DNA of 64,000 bases. Source: Microbulbifer salipaludis. Lineage in GTDB: Bacteria; Pseudomonadota; Gammaproteobacteria; Pseudomonadales; Cellvibrionaceae. The stretch spans positions 124,001-188,000 of the forward strand of contig NZ_JAEKJR010000001.1 of assembly GCF_017303155.1 (NCBI RefSeq), read 5' to 3'. Under the pieces are notes generated by a model, which worked only from the letters and a program-made list of their open reading frames with translations, had not been told where the DNA came from and made no database searches. A program made the position numbers and the translations under genes. Shown here piece by piece: positions 50,390 to 59,509 of this stretch (its first letter is position 1; each line of letters starts with the position of its first letter).

Positions 50390-51343
50390 ATGACCGCAGC
50401 AGCCAGCCAACCCCAAGCAGAGGCCACAAAACAGGCCCAGAACCCGCGCCCGGCGGCCACCGCGCCTGCCAGCCAGGGCGACCGCTTTACCTTTGCCCTG
50501 TTTCTGGCCTGCGCCCTGCACGCGCTGCTGATTTTCGGCGTTGCGTTTACCGCCCCTGAAGCCAGGGAAGCCCCGCCCACCCTGGAGGTCACCCTGGCCC
50601 AACACCGGTCACTGGACGCCCCGGAAGATGCCGACTACCTGGCACAACATAACCAGCAGGCCAGTGGCACCGCGGAGACCCCGCGGGAACTCTCTACCGA
50701 CAGGCGCGCGGAAATGGCAGACACCAGCATTCGCCAGGTGAGCCCGCTCCCGCAACAGCAGGCGGCGCGTCCGGCCGACCAGTTGCGGCAACTGATCACC
50801 ACCATCGGCGACAGCCCCCAGCGGGCCCCGGAATTGCCCGCCGAAGACAAGCGCTCGGAAGAAAAACGGGGCGACGCGCCCTCCGACCTGCCGCCCACCA
50901 ATCCGGAAATCGCCAGCCTGCAGGCGCGCCTGGACAAGATCCGCCAGACCATCGCACAGCGTCCGCGGGTGCGCCGCCTGACCTCTGTGGCCACCAAGGC
51001 TGCCTCGGATGCCGCCTACCTGCACGACTGGCGACAGAAAGTGGAAGCCATCGGCAACGACAACTTCCCCGAGGAAGCGCTGGCCCGCCAGATTACCGGC
51101 GACCTGCGCATGATGGTGCGCCTGCTGCCCACCGGAGCGGTGGAAGATGTGGTGATCCTGGAATCCTCCGGCGAGCGCATTCTCGACGATGCCGCCCAGC
51201 AGATCGTGCGCCTGGCAGCACCCTTTGCCCCGTTTCCCCCGGAAATCCGCCAGCAGGCCGACCGGCTCGAAATCATCCGCACCTGGCGGTTCGAAATGAC
51301 CGGTTTCTCTACCGCTGCCGGAAAGTCACCCAGCCGCGGCTGA
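50390..51343 (+). CDS. tonB3: TonB-family energy transducer, TonB3-like
   Basis: 317 residues from ATG 50390. Transmembrane helix at about 33-53 (FALFLACALHALLIFGVAF), a long polar periplasmic linker with a coiled-coil stretch around 175-200, and a C-terminal TonB domain (about 215-300) with YLHDWRQKVEAIGN and IVRLAAPFAPFPP. The order gshB-tonB-yqgE-ruvX next to pilG matches Pseudomonas, where TonB3 affects twitching and pilus assembly; function here is inferred from that. Confidence 0.88.
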   Translation: MTAAASQPQAEATKQAQNPRPAATAPASQGDRFTFALFLACALHALLIFGVAFTAPEAREAPPTLEVTLAQHRSLDAPEDADYLAQHNQQASGTAETPRELSTDRRAEMADTSIRQVSPLPQQQAARPADQLRQLITTIGDSPQRAPELPAEDKRSEEKRGDAPSDLPPTNPEIASLQARLDKIRQTIAQRPRVRRLTSVATKAASDAAYLHDWRQKVEAIGNDNFPEEALARQITGDLRMMVRLLPTGAVEDVVILESSGERILDDAAQQIVRLAAPFAPFPPEIRQQADRLEIIRTWRFEMTGFSTAAGKSPSRG

Positions 51344-51429
51344 CCACGCAGCCGCGTCAGAAACGCTAAACTTAACGCTTCACCGCAGCCGCGCGGCAGC
51401 CCCACAGCTCTGTTAACCGAAAGCGCCCC

Positions 51430-52014
51430 ATGCAGCCATCCAGTATCGACAGCGACCTTACCCACAGCAGCCTGCGCGGCCAGTTCCTGATCGCCATGCC
51501 CGGCATGCAGGATCCGCGCTTCCACCAGGCGGTGGCTTTTGTCTGCGAGCACGGCCCGGAAGGCACCATGGGCATCGTCATCAACGACCCGAGTAAAGTG
51601 ACCTGGAAACAAGTGTTTGCGCAGCTGTCACTGGACGACACCAGCCTGCGCAGCGACGAGCCGGTGCTGGTAGGCGGCCCGGTGGCCCAAGAGCAGGGAT
51701 TCGTGCTGCACGGTCGCGGCATGCAATTCGCCTCCACTGCCGAGGTCTCCGACGAGATCAGCCTCACCGCATCCAAGGACATCATTGAGTCCCTCGCCTG
51801 TGGCCGCGGCCCCGACGATGTGCTGCTGGCCCTCGGCTACGCCGGGTGGGGGCCGGGGCAGCTGGAGCAGGAAATTACCGAGAATGCCTGGCTGACCCTG
51901 CCCGCCGAGCCGGAAATCCTCTTTGCCACCCCCTGGGAAAAACGCTGGCAGACCGCCGCCGCGCGCCACGGTATCGACCTTTCCGGCATGGGCAGCCAGT
52001 CCGGTCACGCCTGA
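51430..52014 (+). CDS. yqgE: YqgE/AlgH-family protein
   Basis: 194 residues. The DUF179 fold is seen in SLRGQFLIAMPGMQDPRF (about 14-31), HGPEGTMGIVIND and PVLVGGPVAQEQGFVLH. The function is unsettled; the family is cytosolic and usually paired with ruvX. The next gene starts 9 bases later. Confidence 0.93.
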   Translation: MQPSSIDSDLTHSSLRGQFLIAMPGMQDPRFHQAVAFVCEHGPEGTMGIVINDPSKVTWKQVFAQLSLDDTSLRSDEPVLVGGPVAQEQGFVLHGRGMQFASTAEVSDEISLTASKDIIESLACGRGPDDVLLALGYAGWGPGQLEQEITENAWLTLPAEPEILFATPWEKRWQTAAARHGIDLSGMGSQSGHA

Positions 52015-52023
52015 GGAGTGAGC

Positions 52024-52452
52024 ATGAACAAACCGCGCACCGCCCTGGCGTTCGACTTCGGCACCCGCTCCATCGGCCTCGCCTACGGCCAGAGCCTCAC
52101 CGGCAGTGCCCGTGAACTGGACCCGCTGCCGGCCAAAGACGGCAAGCCGAACTGGGATCAGGTACAGCGCATTGTCAAAGAGTGGCAGCCGCAGGTACTG
52201 CTGGTGGGCCTGCCTCTCAACATGGACGGCACGGAAAGCGAATTCGGCGCCCGCGCGCGCAAATTCGGCCAGCGCCTGCACGGCCGCCTGGGCCTGCCGG
52301 TGGAGTATGCCGATGAGCGCCTCAGCACCCGCGCCGCCAAAGACGAAGCCCGTGAGCGCGGCCATCGCGGCAACTACGCCAACCAGCCGGTAGACTCCAT
52401 CGCCGCGCGGATTTTTCTCGAGGACTGGCTGCGCCAGCAGGGCGCCGGCTAG
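52024..52452 (+). CDS. ruvX: RuvX/YqgF RNase H-fold nuclease
   Basis: 142 residues from ATG 52024, chosen for GAGGAGTGAGC just upstream (a GTG 6 bases earlier is poorer). Motifs DFGTRSIGLA (about 11-20), LVGLPLNMDGTE and YADERLSTRAA (about 98-108). It acts in 16S rRNA 5' maturation and may resolve Holliday junctions. Confidence 0.94.
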   Translation: MNKPRTALAFDFGTRSIGLAYGQSLTGSARELDPLPAKDGKPNWDQVQRIVKEWQPQVLLVGLPLNMDGTESEFGARARKFGQRLHGRLGLPVEYADERLSTRAAKDEARERGHRGNYANQPVDSIAARIFLEDWLRQQGAG

Positions 52453-52515
52453 ACCATTCCCGCCACCAAACTGTTAGACTTGCGCGCTCATTTCCAACCG
52501 ACCTGATTGCCGCGC

Positions 52516-53466
52516 ATGTCCGACTCCCCATCTTCCGCCATCACCACCATCCGCATTGCCACCCGTGAAAGCGCCCTTGCTCTGTGGCAGGCGAATTACG
52601 TCAAGCAACAGCTGGAGCTGCATCACCCGGACCTAACCGTGGAACTGCTGCCGCTGACCAGTCGTGGCGACCAGCTGCTGGACATCCCCCTGAGCAAGGT
52701 TGGCGGCAAAGGCCTGTTCGTGAAAGAACTGGAGAAGGCCATGCTGGAGGGCCGTGCCGATATCGCCGTGCACTCCATGAAAGACGTACCGATGGAATTC
52801 CCGGAGGGGCTGCATTTGCCCGTGATCTGCGAGCGCGAGGACCCGCGCGACGCCTTTGTGAGCAATCACTACGCATCTCTCGAAGCACTGCCCAAGGGTG
52901 CCGTGGTGGGCACCTCCAGCCTGCGCCGCCAGTGTCAGGTACTGGCGCTGCGCCCGGACCTGGAAGTGAAATTCCTGCGCGGCAATGTCAACACCCGCCT
53001 CGCCAAGCTCGATGCCGGCGACTACGACGCCATCATCCTGGCGGCCGCCGGCCTGCTGCGCCTGGAAATGCGTGAGCGCATCGCGGCCTTTATCGAGCCC
53101 GAAGTACTGCTGCCCGCCGGTGGCCAGGGTGCCGTGGGCATCGAGTCCCGCCGCGACCCGGCTCTGGAAGCACTGCTGGCGCCACTGCACCACGCAGACA
53201 CCAGCCACCACCTGACAGCCGAACGCGCCATGGTGCGCCGCCTCAATGGCAGCTGCCAGGTGCCCATCGGCTGCTACGCCATTTTCGACAGTAGCGATCA
53301 CAGCACCCTGCATGTGCGCGGCCTGGTGGGCAGCCCCGATGGAGCCACCATGCTCAGCGATGAAGTGCGCGGCAGCACCGCGGACGCCGAAGCCCTCGGC
53401 ATCCGCCTTGCCGAACGACTGCTGGACGCCGGTGCCGACAAGATTCTCGCAGCGATTGAACCCTGA
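52516..53466 (+). CDS. hemC: Porphobilinogen deaminase (hydroxymethylbilane synthase)
   Basis: 316 residues from ATG 52516. It polymerises four porphobilinogen on a dipyrromethane cofactor bound to Cys in NGSCQVPIG (about 245). [14 protein letters not shown] is near 12-25, and HSMKDVP near 92. First gene of hemCDXY; it begins 64 bases after ruvX and hemD follows after 28. Confidence 0.97.
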   Translation: MSDSPSSAITTIRIATRESALALWQANYVKQQLELHHPDLTVELLPLTSRGDQLLDIPLSKVGGKGLFVKELEKAMLEGRADIAVHSMKDVPMEFPEGLHLPVICEREDPRDAFVSNHYASLEALPKGAVVGTSSLRRQCQVLALRPDLEVKFLRGNVNTRLAKLDAGDYDAIILAAAGLLRLEMRERIAAFIEPEVLLPAGGQGAVGIESRRDPALEALLAPLHHADTSHHLTAERAMVRRLNGSCQVPIGCYAIFDSSDHSTLHVRGLVGSPDGATMLSDEVRGSTADAEALGIRLAERLLDAGADKILAAIEP

Positions 53467-53494
53467 ACCGAGCCAGATCAAACCACATACCCCC

Positions 53495-54304
53495 ATGCCC
53501 AGCGCCCATTCCGCACTCGCCGGCAAACGCATACTGATCACCCGCCCCGCCCATCAAACAGGGGGCTGGCGGGACCGGCTGCAGTCCGAGGAAGCGGTGG
53601 CGGACTGCATCCCCCTGCTGGAAATCGCGCCGATCGAACAGGGCGACGACGCCCAGCGGACTAAAAGCCTAATTCTGGATTTCGACCAGTTCGAACATGC
53701 GATTTTCGTCTCCCAGAATGCCGTGCAGTACGCCTTCGACTGGCTCGACAACTACTGGCCGCAACTGCCCATCGGGCCCCGCTACTACGCCATTGGCGCC
53801 GCCACCGCGCGCGCCATTCGCGCACGCGGGGCCAACCCGGAAACCGGCAACACTGAGCAGGGGCTGGCAAGCACCATGGATTCGGAAGCCCTGCTCGCAC
53901 TGCCCCAGCTGCAACACCTGCAGGGCCAGCGGGTCATCATTTTTCGCGGACAGGGCGGCCGCCCCCTGATCGGCACCACACTCGAAGAACGCGGCGCGCG
54001 ACTGGATTACTGCGAGCTGTACCGGCGCACCCTACCCGCCAACGCTGCCGAAGAAATACGCGCCTATCGCGCGACACCAGACGCCATTACCGTGCACAGC
54101 GGTGAAACCCTGGAAAACCTGCACCGGGTCATCGACGCGAGCGCGCGCACGGCTCTGCGCCACACTGCGCTGATCTGCCCGAGCGCGCGCGTAGCAGAAC
54201 AGGCCAGCGCACTCGGCTTTACCCGTGCCTTTGCCGCCGCCAATGCCGGCGATGACGCCATGCTGGCCGCACTGAAAGAGGCCGTGGCCGCCGGCGATTC
54301 CTGA
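53495..54304 (+). CDS. hemD: Uroporphyrinogen-III synthase
   Basis: 269 residues from ATG 53495. It cyclises hydroxymethylbilane. The family is poorly conserved; RILITRPAHQTGGW (12-25), FVSQNAVQYAFD (about 69-80), YAIGAATARAI and VIIFRGQGGR fit well. The reading frame opens inside hemC; the ATG after the hemC stop is the natural start. It ends 212 bases before hemX. Confidence 0.93.
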   Translation: MPSAHSALAGKRILITRPAHQTGGWRDRLQSEEAVADCIPLLEIAPIEQGDDAQRTKSLILDFDQFEHAIFVSQNAVQYAFDWLDNYWPQLPIGPRYYAIGAATARAIRARGANPETGNTEQGLASTMDSEALLALPQLQHLQGQRVIIFRGQGGRPLIGTTLEERGARLDYCELYRRTLPANAAEEIRAYRATPDAITVHSGETLENLHRVIDASARTALRHTALICPSARVAEQASALGFTRAFAAANAGDDAMLAALKEAVAAGDS

Positions 54305-54309
54305 TTACA

Positions 54310-54379
54310 CGCCAGAGTCGGTAAAAAATTTCATTTCCGCGCCAGAGTCCGTATAAAGAGCCGCGTCAGTCGCTATAAT
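54310..54379 (+). promoter_or_regulatory. Direct repeats and -10 element upstream of hemX
   Basis: CGCCAGAGTCGGTA (54310-54323) and CGCCAGAGTCCGTA (54340-54353) are direct repeats 30 bases apart, nearly three helical turns. A TATAAT lies at 54374-54379 with no -35 match, as expected if an activator bound at the repeats helps polymerase. A further dyad, TAGAACCGGTTCTG, is at about 54442-54455. hemX begins at 54517. Confidence 0.45.
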
Positions 54380-54516
54380 TTGGCGACAAAATTTCTATGG
54401 TGATGCTCCAGTTTCAACCTGTGTCACCGCATCGCGCGCTGTAGAACCGGTTCTGCAGCCGCCCAAAGACGCAGGTGCCACGGGCACCCCGGCATCCATT
54501 CTGAGCAAGCGAGTCC

Positions 54517-56058
54517 ATGAGCGATAAAAAAGCCCCGCCGCCCGCCACTCCGGACAACAGTGGCGACAAAAAGGCCAGCGACAAAGATACGGACAAAGGT
54601 ACGGCCAAAGATGTGCCGGTGGTGACCCGCAAAGCCGAACCCCAAAGCAACTTTGCCAAAGCTGCCCAGACCGGTGGCAAAAGCGGTAGCAAGCCAGGTG
54701 AGAAACCGTCGCCCGGCTCCGCCAAAAAGCCACGGCCCTCCGCCAAAAAGAAACGCGGCTGGGGCTGGTTCTGGCTGTTACTAATAGTTCTGATCGCCAT
54801 CGCCGTGGCCGCGTGGTATCTGGTGCCCGGCGTGCGGCAGCAAGTGGGACAGCACCTGCAGGCGCTGCCGGTGGTGGGCAAACACTTCTCCGCAAGCGCG
54901 AGCAACCCGACCCAGGCGACGCGCACCACGCCGAAACCGGATGCCGCACCGACCAACCTGGAAGGCAGTCCGGACACCACCAGTGTGCGCGAACCCCAGC
55001 GCGACACGGGCACCGCCGACAACGACACAGGAAATACACAGAGTGCCCCGCAACCCCCGGTGCCGGAGCAGCCCATGCTGCAACCGGGCGAAGCGCCACC
55101 CACACCGCCCTCCAGCACTTCACCGGTCCCGCCTCAGGACCACAGCGCGCAACTGATCGGCGAACTGCGCCAGCAGTTGTCTCAACAGAATCAGCAGCTG
55201 TCGCAGCAGAGCCAGACCATCCAGCAGCTACAACAGCAACTGGCAGGCCTGCAACGCAACGTCACCGCGCAGGGCGCCCGCCTCAGCCAACTCGGAAACG
55301 CCAGCCGCGAGGACTGGAAGCTCGCCGAAGCGGACTACCTGCTGCGCCTCGCCAACCAGCGGCTGATGCTCGAACAGGACAGCCGCGCCGCGCTGGGCCT
55401 GCTGAAAGAAGTAGACACCATTGTGCGCCGGGTCGACCTGCCCGACCTTTACGGCGTACGCCAGCAGCTGGCCCGCGACATCACCGCGCTCAAACTGGTG
55501 GAGAACGTAGACCGGGAAGGGCTCTACCTGCGCCTGCGCGCGCTGGAAGAGCAGATGGTGAAACTCAACATCCAGCCCCAGTTCGACCTCGCCAAACGGG
55601 ATGCGGCAGCGGCCCAGGCGCAGGCCGACAACACCGATGTGGGTGAAGAGCATTTCCGCTCCAGCTGGGACAACTTCGTTAATTTCCTCAAAGGATCGGT
55701 ACGCATTCGCGACGGCGCCGTAGACCCGGTGCTGCTTTCACCGCAGAGTGAAACCCGCTTCCGCCAGAGCCTGCGACTGAATATGGAGCAGGCGGAACTG
55801 GCGGTGCTGCGCGCAGACGACACTGTATACAAAGACTCGCTCAACCATGCGCGACAGCTATTGCTCGACTACGGCGTGGAAAATCCGCAACGGGAAGTGA
55901 TCCTGCGCGAGCTGCAAGAACTGAGTGAAGAAACAATCAAAACCGAGCTGCCCAACCTCAGCGCCTCGCAAAGCGCATTGCGCAATTACATCGAGCGCAT
56001 GCACAAGGTTTCGTCCGGCCAAATGGATGACGACATCAACGGAGGCGACTCCCAGTGA
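54517..56058 (+). CDS. hemX: HemX membrane protein
   Basis: 513 residues. Lys/Asp/Ser/Pro-rich cytoplasmic N-terminus (1-83), transmembrane helix at about 86-106 (WFWLLLIVLIAIAVAAWYL), a low-complexity Pro/Thr linker (125-205), a Gln-rich coiled coil (210-245), then the conserved periplasmic HemX domain (250-500). Annotated in databases as uroporphyrinogen C-methyltransferase, but no methyltransferase motif is visible, so a structural role with HemY is more likely. Overlaps hemY by 4 bases. Confidence 0.92.
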   Translation: MSDKKAPPPATPDNSGDKKASDKDTDKGTAKDVPVVTRKAEPQSNFAKAAQTGGKSGSKPGEKPSPGSAKKPRPSAKKKRGWGWFWLLLIVLIAIAVAAWYLVPGVRQQVGQHLQALPVVGKHFSASASNPTQATRTTPKPDAAPTNLEGSPDTTSVREPQRDTGTADNDTGNTQSAPQPPVPEQPMLQPGEAPPTPPSSTSPVPPQDHSAQLIGELRQQLSQQNQQLSQQSQTIQQLQQQLAGLQRNVTAQGARLSQLGNASREDWKLAEADYLLRLANQRLMLEQDSRAALGLLKEVDTIVRRVDLPDLYGVRQQLARDITALKLVENVDREGLYLRLRALEEQMVKLNIQPQFDLAKRDAAAAQAQADNTDVGEEHFRSSWDNFVNFLKGSVRIRDGAVDPVLLSPQSETRFRQSLRLNMEQAELAVLRADDTVYKDSLNHARQLLLDYGVENPQREVILRELQELSEETIKTELPNLSASQSALRNYIERMHKVSSGQMDDDINGGDSQ

Positions 56059-57308
56059 AACGCTTCCTGTTCTTTACCCTGGTATTGCTACTGGGTGGCG
56101 CCCTGCTCGCAGAAGCCATGCGCTCCTACCCGGGCTACCTGTTACTCACGGTGGGCGGCGACGCCGGCAAACGTATTGAAATGAACCTGTGGGTCGCGAT
56201 TGGTGGCCTGGTCCTGGGCATGCTTGCCCTGTTTCTCGCCATCTGGCTACTGCGCAGCCTCGCCCGAGCCATTGAAGGCAGTGTCAGCCGCATCCGCTTT
56301 GGCCGCAGCCGCATGGCACGCCGCCGCCTGACGAACGGCCTTGTCGAGTATATGGAGGGCAACTGGGCGCGCGCCCGGCGCCTGCTGCTGAAAAGTGCCG
56401 CGCGCTCGGATGCCCCCATCATCAATTACCTGGCCGCCGCGCGCAGCGCTTTTGAGCTCGGCTACCGGGATGAAGCCAACGAACTGCTGGCCAAGGCCGA
56501 AGCCACCGGCGACGACACCCAGCTGGCCGTGGCCATCAGCCAGGCCCGCATGCAGCTGCTCGACAAACATTACGAACAGTGTATTGCCAGCCTGCAGCGA
56601 GCCATGCACGAAGAGCCCAACCACCCGGCACTGCTGCAGTTACTGCGTCAGGCTTACTACCATATCGGCGAATGGCACGGCCTCCGCGAACTGCTGCCGC
56701 GACTGGAAAAGCACGGCACCATGCCAGAATCCCAGCTCCAGCAATTAGAACTCGAGGTTTATCAGAACCTGCTGCGCGAAGCGGCTAACCGTAACGATCG
56801 TGAAAAACTCAAGGAAGTCTGGCAGAGCCTCAACGGCCGCTGGCAGCGCAATATTGAACTGCGCAATCTTTACGGCGAAACCCTGCACAAGGTGGGAGAC
56901 GATGTGGAGGCCGAAAAGCACCTGCGCTGGATTCTCAACCGCGAGTGGCGGGGAGACACTGTGCGCCTGTACGGTCACCTCACCGGTGCGGACGCCAACC
57001 AGCAACTCTCGGTCGCCGATGGCTGGCAAAAGGAGTACGGCGAAAATGCCGACCTGCTGACCTGCCTGGGCCGACTATGTCTGCGCAATGAAATCTGGGG
57101 CAAAGCGCGGCAGTATTTCGAAAAAAGCCTGCTGCTGCGTGCAGATCCCGTCACGTCTGCGGAGCTGGCCCGCCTGCTCTTCGCACTGGGCGAAAAGGAA
57201 CAGGCCGCGCGCCTCTACGAACAGGGCCTGCTGCAAGCCGTTTCCGACCTACCGAAGCTGCCTCTACCCGGCCAACAGACAGGCATGCTCAGCACCAAAG
57301 CGTCCTGA
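56055..57308 (+). CDS. hemY: HemY heme-biosynthesis-associated TPR protein
   Basis: 417 residues, GTG start inside the hemX stop (GTGA), so coupled. Two membrane helices at about 4-22 and 40-66 form the HemY_N domain. The rest (90-405) is TPR helices. The molecular role is unknown; it is always near hemC/D/X in gammaproteobacteria and is not the protoporphyrinogen oxidase also called HemY. Confidence 0.93.
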   Translation: MKRFLFFTLVLLLGGALLAEAMRSYPGYLLLTVGGDAGKRIEMNLWVAIGGLVLGMLALFLAIWLLRSLARAIEGSVSRIRFGRSRMARRRLTNGLVEYMEGNWARARRLLLKSAARSDAPIINYLAAARSAFELGYRDEANELLAKAEATGDDTQLAVAISQARMQLLDKHYEQCIASLQRAMHEEPNHPALLQLLRQAYYHIGEWHGLRELLPRLEKHGTMPESQLQQLELEVYQNLLREAANRNDREKLKEVWQSLNGRWQRNIELRNLYGETLHKVGDDVEAEKHLRWILNREWRGDTVRLYGHLTGADANQQLSVADGWQKEYGENADLLTCLGRLCLRNEIWGKARQYFEKSLLLRADPVTSAELARLLFALGEKEQAARLYEQGLLQAVSDLPKLPLPGQQTGMLSTKAS

Positions 57309-57329
57309 GCAACTCATATCGCAACACCA

Positions 57330-57353
57330 GGCCGGGCTTGCTCAAGCCCGGCC
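57330..57353. terminator. Perfect hairpin at the hemY/PLDc_N convergence
   Basis: GGCCGGGCTT-GCTC-AAGCCCGGCC, a 10-bp perfect stem, lies 21 bases after the hemY stop and overlaps the last codons of the convergent small gene. There is no T tract. Confidence 0.45.
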
Positions 57354-57515
57354 GCCCGGACCAAAGAAAAACCAGGCAATAAAGCCAATGACCGGGAAGA
57401 GCAGCACAATCAATACCCACACCAGCTTTTTCAGGCCGCTTGCAGAACTTTGCAGAATCTTGATGATGGCATAGATATCCGCAATCAGAACCAGTAAGCC
57501 CAGAACGCCTTCCAT
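57342..57515 (-). CDS. Small membrane protein, PLDc_N domain
   Basis: 57 residues from ATG 57515 with GAGGAG upstream. Two helices, about 3-18 and 30-48, and the GFIAWFFFGPGGRA ending are typical of the phospholipase-D nuclease N-terminal (PLDc_N) small membrane proteins. The role is unknown. The frame extends upstream to 57611 but without a ribosome site. Confidence 0.8.
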   Translation of the reverse strand: MEGVLGLLVLIADIYAIIKILQSSASGLKKLVWVLIVLLFPVIGFIAWFFFGPGGRA

Positions 57516-57600
57516 AACATTCTCCTCATACACGCCCACAATCGGGAGCTGAGAGTATAGAAAGGGCTGAGCGCTAATCACCTCATTGCCACAAAAAACG

Positions 57601-57625
57601 CGACGCCCCATTCAGAAAATGGGCG
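57601..57625 (-). terminator. Likely terminator of the DUF3185 gene
   Basis: CGCCCCATT pairs with AATGGGCG around a short loop; on the minus strand a six-base T tract follows a few bases later (A run 57593-57598). Confidence 0.5.
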
Positions 57626-57654
57626 CGGCATTTTCCTGGAACACAGCGCGCCAT

Positions 57655-57846
57655 TTACTTGAGCTTCAAGATCCCCACCAGCAGACAGATCGCACCACCG
57701 ACCATGCCGATCCAAGCTTCGATTGGTGTATCACCACTAAACGCACGCACAACCTGCGAGCTCGCCGAATCATAAACGTCATAACCCCAGAGCCCCAAGG
57801 CCACCCCAATAGCGATCAGAACGATTCCGACAATTTTCTTATTCAT
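57655..57846 (-). CDS. DUF3185 small membrane protein
   Basis: 63 residues with two helices (about 5-22 and 43-61) and the loop WGYDVYDSASSQ, matching DUF3185 proteins of gammaproteobacteria. AGGAT lies before ATG. The function is unknown. Confidence 0.8.
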   Translation of the reverse strand: MNKKIVGIVLIAIGVALGLWGYDVYDSASSQVVRAFSGDTPIEAWIGMVGGAICLLVGILKLK

Positions 57847-57894
57847 CTGTTAATCCTGCTTATTCGCTACCTGACTGTCACCCAATAGCCTGGG

Positions 57895-58275
57895 CTATGC
57901 ACCAAGCTCGACGCGCCATGGTGGGTTCAACCGATTTTTACCCGCCCAATATAATTTAATCTTGTTCCCGGATGGATCGTGCAATATCGCCTCCCGCCAA
58001 AGGTACGGTTTATCACTGGGTTGCTCATCGAACTTGATCCCTTTCGATTCAAGCTCTTTTACCAATGCGTCAAGATCTTCGTGCTCGAAGTAAATAATGC
58101 TCCCATTCGAAAACCCTGCCCCTGAAAGGCTAAGAGAGAATGTTGCATTTCCAGCCGGGCACTCAAAGCGGGCGTAATGATCCGTATCAACAATCTGAAG
58201 GAACCCCATTTTTCGATAGAACTCCGTCGCTGCCTGCATATCAACTACGGGAAGTGTTACCTGATTCAAATCCAT
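57895..58275 (-). CDS. VOC-family (glyoxalase/bleomycin-resistance fold) protein
   Basis: 126 residues from ATG 58275, with AGGA 8 bases upstream. VOC signatures: TLPVVDMQAATEFYRKMGF (about 6-24), FEHEDLDALVKELESKG (about 60-76) and LHDPSGNKIKLYW (about 101-113, with the metal-binding Glu of this position replaced by Lys). Enzyme or ligand-binding role unknown. It starts the AT-richer accessory block, and no attC is clear beside it. Confidence 0.82.
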   Translation of the reverse strand: MDLNQVTLPVVDMQAATEFYRKMGFLQIVDTDHYARFECPAGNATFSLSLSGAGFSNGSIIYFEHEDLDALVKELESKGIKFDEQPSDKPYLWREAILHDPSGNKIKLYWAGKNRLNPPWRVELGA

Positions 58276-58330
58276 AAAACTATCCTGAAAATGCATGGAC
58301 CAAGCCGCAACCTGTAACCGATTAAACGCC

Positions 58331-58753
58331 CTAGAGTCCTGTTATGGAAAAATGATGGCTTTCAATATTGAACTTTTCCCTCAAGTAAAAGCGATGCGCC
58401 TGGAATCTTTGAACCCCGGAGTCAAGATGCACTTGGCTACAACCAATTTCTTTCGCGTACTGTTTTATCCAATCAACCAGCAATGCGCCAGCCCCAGATG
58501 ACCTGTGACGCTCATCTGTAACGAGATCATCGACATAGACATGCTTGCCCCAAGCCAGTTTCTGACCGACCACAAAGCCTGCCACGCTCAAAACGCTGTG
58601 ACCGCATGTAACATACGCAAGGTTGTAGCCTGACTCTCGCTGTAACTTGATTTGAGTCTTAAGGCTATCCAGATCGTACTTCGGCCTAAGCTGCAGAAGA
58701 ACCCTAGCAACCTTATCTAATTCCTCATCGGACTCTAGCAATTGAATATTCAT
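58331..58753 (-). CDS. GNAT-family acetyltransferase, cassette-like
   Basis: 140 residues. Acetyl-CoA loop DERHRSSGAGALLVDW near 79-94, preceded by VYVDDLVT. Such GNATs are frequent in integron cassettes. ATG lies 12 bases from an attC-like core AATTAAC (58765-58771). The substrate is unknown. Base composition is AT-richer than the flanking core genes. Confidence 0.82.
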   Translation of the reverse strand: MNIQLLESDEELDKVARVLLQLRPKYDLDSLKTQIKLQRESGYNLAYVTCGHSVLSVAGFVVGQKLAWGKHVYVDDLVTDERHRSSGAGALLVDWIKQYAKEIGCSQVHLDSGVQRFQAHRFYLREKFNIESHHFSITGL

Positions 58754-58762
58754 GTTCGGATT

Positions 58763-58972
58763 TCAATTAACGACGTTAGTAGCGCAGATAATCTTGTGCG
58801 TGTTTTGCCCAACCATGGGGGCGAAGTAACCTGCGAAAAACGTGCACAAAATAATCTCTCCCGCGGATTGCCAAAAGCCCAGCGTAAATTTCCCGGCACT
58901 GTTATACATTACTGACGCGATGATAACGATTATGTAGCCTAGGCAAAAATAGTAATACCATAGGAAGTGCAA
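58763..58972 (-). CDS. Doubtful small hydrophobic ORF overlapping the next cassette gene
   Basis: 69 codons, TTG start. Residues 1-22 and 35-55 are hydrophobic. It overlaps the end of the four-helix membrane gene by 71 bases, and its second half covers an imperfect hairpin (GAGATTATTTTGTGC against GCACAAGATTATC), so it may just be translated attC-like sequence. No ribosome site. Confidence 0.2.
   Translation of the reverse strand: MHFLWYYYFCLGYIIVIIASVMYNSAGKFTLGFWQSAGEIILCTFFAGYFAPMVGQNTHKIICATNVVN
58765..58870 (-). repeat. Degenerate attC-like site
   Basis: The right core AATTAAC lies at 58765-58771. Inside, about 58786-58845, an imperfect stem is present (GCACAAGATTATC facing GATTATTTTGTGC). 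No matching left core was found, so the boundary is approximate. Confidence 0.35.
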
Positions 58973-59396
58973 TGGATATTGCCACTAGAACGCCAAGGTT
59001 TTTTAAATTCATACTTACAACTAGCGGTGTCATATCGAAGGGCTTCACTGTTAAACCGGCCGAAAATTGCAATACGCCCGAAATCCCTGTTAGTACAACC
59101 CCACCAATGGAAACCCACAGCAGCGAGTACACGAGAGTCGCATATTTAAGAGCTTCGATTCTAGAAGGGTAAATAAGCCTCCAAATCCAAAAAGTCATCA
59201 GCAGGCCTGAAAATATTGTTTTTAGCAGGGCGAACTCAACCCCATTTTTGTACAAGATAAAATAATGCACAAATGAGACGTTCTCCATTAATGAATAGGC
59301 CTCTGGTTTTTGCGCATATTTAATTAATAGCCCAACATCTGATACGAGTATCACGCCAATCACAATTATCGCTAAGAGCGAGAATACCCTCTTCAA
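58902..59396 (-). CDS. Four-helix membrane protein, cassette-encoded
   Basis: 164 residues from TTG 59396, which has AAGGAGAG 7-9 bases upstream and lies 19 bases from an attC core; an ATG at 59429 would start inside the core. Hydrophobic helices at about 5-25, 50-75, 85-105 and 135-155. No family recognised. Confidence 0.6.
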   Translation of the reverse strand: MKRVFSLLAIIVIGVILVSDVGLLIKYAQKPEAYSLMENVSFVHYFILYKNGVEFALLKTIFSGLLMTFWIWRLIYPSRIEALKYATLVYSLLWVSIGGVVLTGISGVLQFSAGLTVKPFDMTPLVVSMNLKNLGVLVAISIALPMVLLFLPRLHNRYHRVSNV

Positions 59397-59414
59397 ATTT
59401 ACTCTCCTTGTATT

Positions 59415-59500
59415 GCATAACGCCCACATAATGAGTGGATAAGCTTGGTCAAAATTAGCGAAGAATGAGCGTCAGCCAAGCACAATAGATCCATATATTA
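59415..59500 (-). repeat. Partial attC-like site
   Basis: Core GCATAAC at 59415-59421 followed by GCCC, as in the other sites (minus strand GCGTTATGC). GCTTGG / CCAAGC can pair within. The opposite core is not clear. Confidence 0.45.
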
Positions 59501-59509
59501 ATACGCTCA

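Noticed and set aside
58297..58345. attC between the VOC and GNAT genes
   Set aside because: GCGTTTAAT and ATAAC are present but only about 35 bases apart, too short for an attC.
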